A stretch of 58,890 nt of DNA from Cristatella mucedo (lineage: Eukaryota; Bryozoa; Phylactolaemata; Cristatellidae). How positions within the stretch are numbered: the stretch's first letter is position 1; the number at the start of each line of letters is the position of its first letter. The notes beneath the pieces are model-generated. The model made no database searches. It was not told the origin of the DNA and was given only the letters and a program-made list of their open reading frames with translations. The stretch is taken from contig WPIO01000400.1 in the NCBI GenBank assembly GCA_009760855.2, forward strand, positions 1 to 58,890, in the 5' to 3' direction. The position numbers and the translations under genes were made by a program. This document shows positions 58,134-58,890 of this stretch, piece by piece.

Positions 58134-58890
58134 GATTTAAAGTCTCTAGATATTGTGCGATCTGCTGTAAACTCATGCAAAATAAGTTATTCAAGTGTAA
58201 ATGGCTTAATGCAAGGCACCGCACTCTGCAGCAAGTTATCACACGGGATGAGGTGCAGTATCGAGGTATCTTTATGTTCTGCGATATGCTGCAAAATCAA
58301 TTCAAGTGTGACTGCCTAAACCAAGGTGCAGCACTCTGCTGCTAGCTCCTGCATGCTTCGACGGTTGGATTTAAAGTAGCTAGATATTGTGCGATCTGCT
58401 GTGAACTCATGCAAAGAAGCTATTCAAATGTGAATTGCTTAATGCAAAGCTCAGAACTCTGCAGCAACTTATTACAGGCTAATACGAGCTCTATTGAGGT
58501 GTCTTCATATTCAGAGATCTGCTGCAAACGCAAGCGGAATGAGTTATCAAATTGCGATTGCCTAAAGGAAGGAGCTGCACTCTGCTGCAAGCTACTGCAC
58601 TCTCTGACGGGTCGATTAAAAGTATCTAGATATTGTGCGATCTGCTGTGAAGTCATGCAAAATAAGCTAATCAAGTGTGAATGGCCTTATGCAAGGCGCC
58701 GCAATCTGAAGCAAGCTATCACGGCTATAAAGAGCAGTATCGAGGTGTCTTTATATTTACCGATTTGCTGCAAACTCAAGCAAAATGAGTTATTCAATTG
58801 CGATTGCCTAAAGCAAGGAGGTGCATTTTTGGTGCAAACACAACAGCATGCCCCGGCGGATAGGTTTAAAGTATCTAGATATGGTGCGAT
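58134..58890 (+). repeat. Partial HOR at the right edge: A-B-C and start of D
   Basis: A 58134, B 58368, then C and the first bases of D. It carries the short A and the CCTAAAGGAAGG variant of B, like 7964 and 53458. The last 70 bases have extra bases not seen elsewhere (GCATTTTTGGTG, CAAACACAACAGC). The array continues past the window. Confidence 0.88.

Larger units (their letters stand above)
53694..58367 (+). repeat. Super-HOR copy 2 (19 monomers, 4,674 bp)
   Basis: It has the same monomer order as 49017-53693, including the A/B hybrid and the I-J-bearing second part. A third copy begins at 58368 with the same B variant (AATGTGAATTGC) and CCTAAAGGAAGG, and is cut by the window end. Confidence 0.85.
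1..58890 (+). repeat. Satellite array, ~247-bp monomer, head to tail, with higher-order structure
   Basis: The motif GATTTAAAGTATCTAGAT or a close variant recurs every 246-247 bp across the window (for example 115, 361, 607, 854, 1103, 1350, 1597, 1843, 2090), always in the same orientation. No non-satellite sequence of any length was found between copies, so there is no stretch left for a gene. Monomers belong to 11 types (A-K) that repeat in a fixed order. Such nested tandem organisation is known from eukaryotic centromeric and pericentromeric satellites; that location is an inference here. The strand is arbitrary. Confidence 0.97.

Noticed and set aside
1-58890. Numerous open reading frames of 60-290 codons on both strands
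   Set aside because: They overlap in several frames, recur with the repeat, lack a stable frame (247 is not a multiple of 3) and resemble no protein family I know. They are products of the repeat period, not genes.
1-58890. CRISPR array
   Set aside because: The units are ~247 bp, contiguous and similar to each other along their full length. There are no short identical repeats separated by unique spacers.
1-58890. Transposon, retroelement or SINE insertions
   Set aside because: I saw no terminal inverted repeats, poly-A tail, target-site duplication or reverse transcriptase-like sequence. Every break in the order joins satellite to satellite.
1-58890. Ribosomal RNA, 5S or telomeric tandem repeats
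   Set aside because: Monomer sequence shows no rRNA-like conserved words or short telomeric units.
1-58890. Whole array as an assembly artefact
   Set aside because: HOR copies differ by many consistent, type-specific and copy-specific variants. That argues for genuine sequence even if some joins (6323, 49830-49940) are doubtful.

Overview
The whole 58,890-base window is one uninterrupted block of tandemly repeated satellite DNA. I can support no protein-coding gene, RNA gene, transposon, CRISPR array or promoter in it. The basic monomer is about 247 bp (mostly 246 or 247), always in the same orientation, giving roughly 239 copies by division. Each monomer consists of two diverged halves of about 123 bp that align with each other, so the satellite is historically a dimer of a ~123-bp unit. 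A palindrome, TATCTAGATA (carrying an XbaI hexamer), lies near the start of most monomers.

Monomers fall into 11 recognisable types, which I call A to K here. They follow a fixed order, A-B-C-D-E-F-G-H-I-J-K, forming a higher-order repeat (HOR). The full 11-monomer form is about 2.71 kb. The commonest form lacks I and J (9 monomers, about 2.22 kb). Other forms have 10, 8, 7, 4 or 2 monomers and are explained by unequal exchange between similar monomers: H with J, A with B, F with G or H, I with K. Monomer A is used as the HOR start because its boundary reads GTCTCTAG instead of GTATCTAG.

Layout: 1-5371 is the most rearranged part, with skipped, fused and very short units. 5372-49016 is mostly regular 9- and 11-monomer HORs with occasional hybrids. 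49017 to the end is organised at a still higher level: a 19-monomer super-repeat of about 4.68 kb occurs twice in tandem and a third copy starts at 58368. Some HOR copies about 42-45 kb apart share private variants, so exchange or duplication has acted over long distances.

This organisation points to a eukaryotic chromosome, most likely centromeric or pericentromeric heterochromatin or another large satellite block. I do not recognise the family or species. CpG is not obviously depleted and base composition is about 45% G+C by hand count of one half-monomer. The array runs off both ends, so no flank is visible. The single N (6323), a K monomer with a 40-bp loss, and local clusters of one-base indels are places where assembly quality should be questioned.
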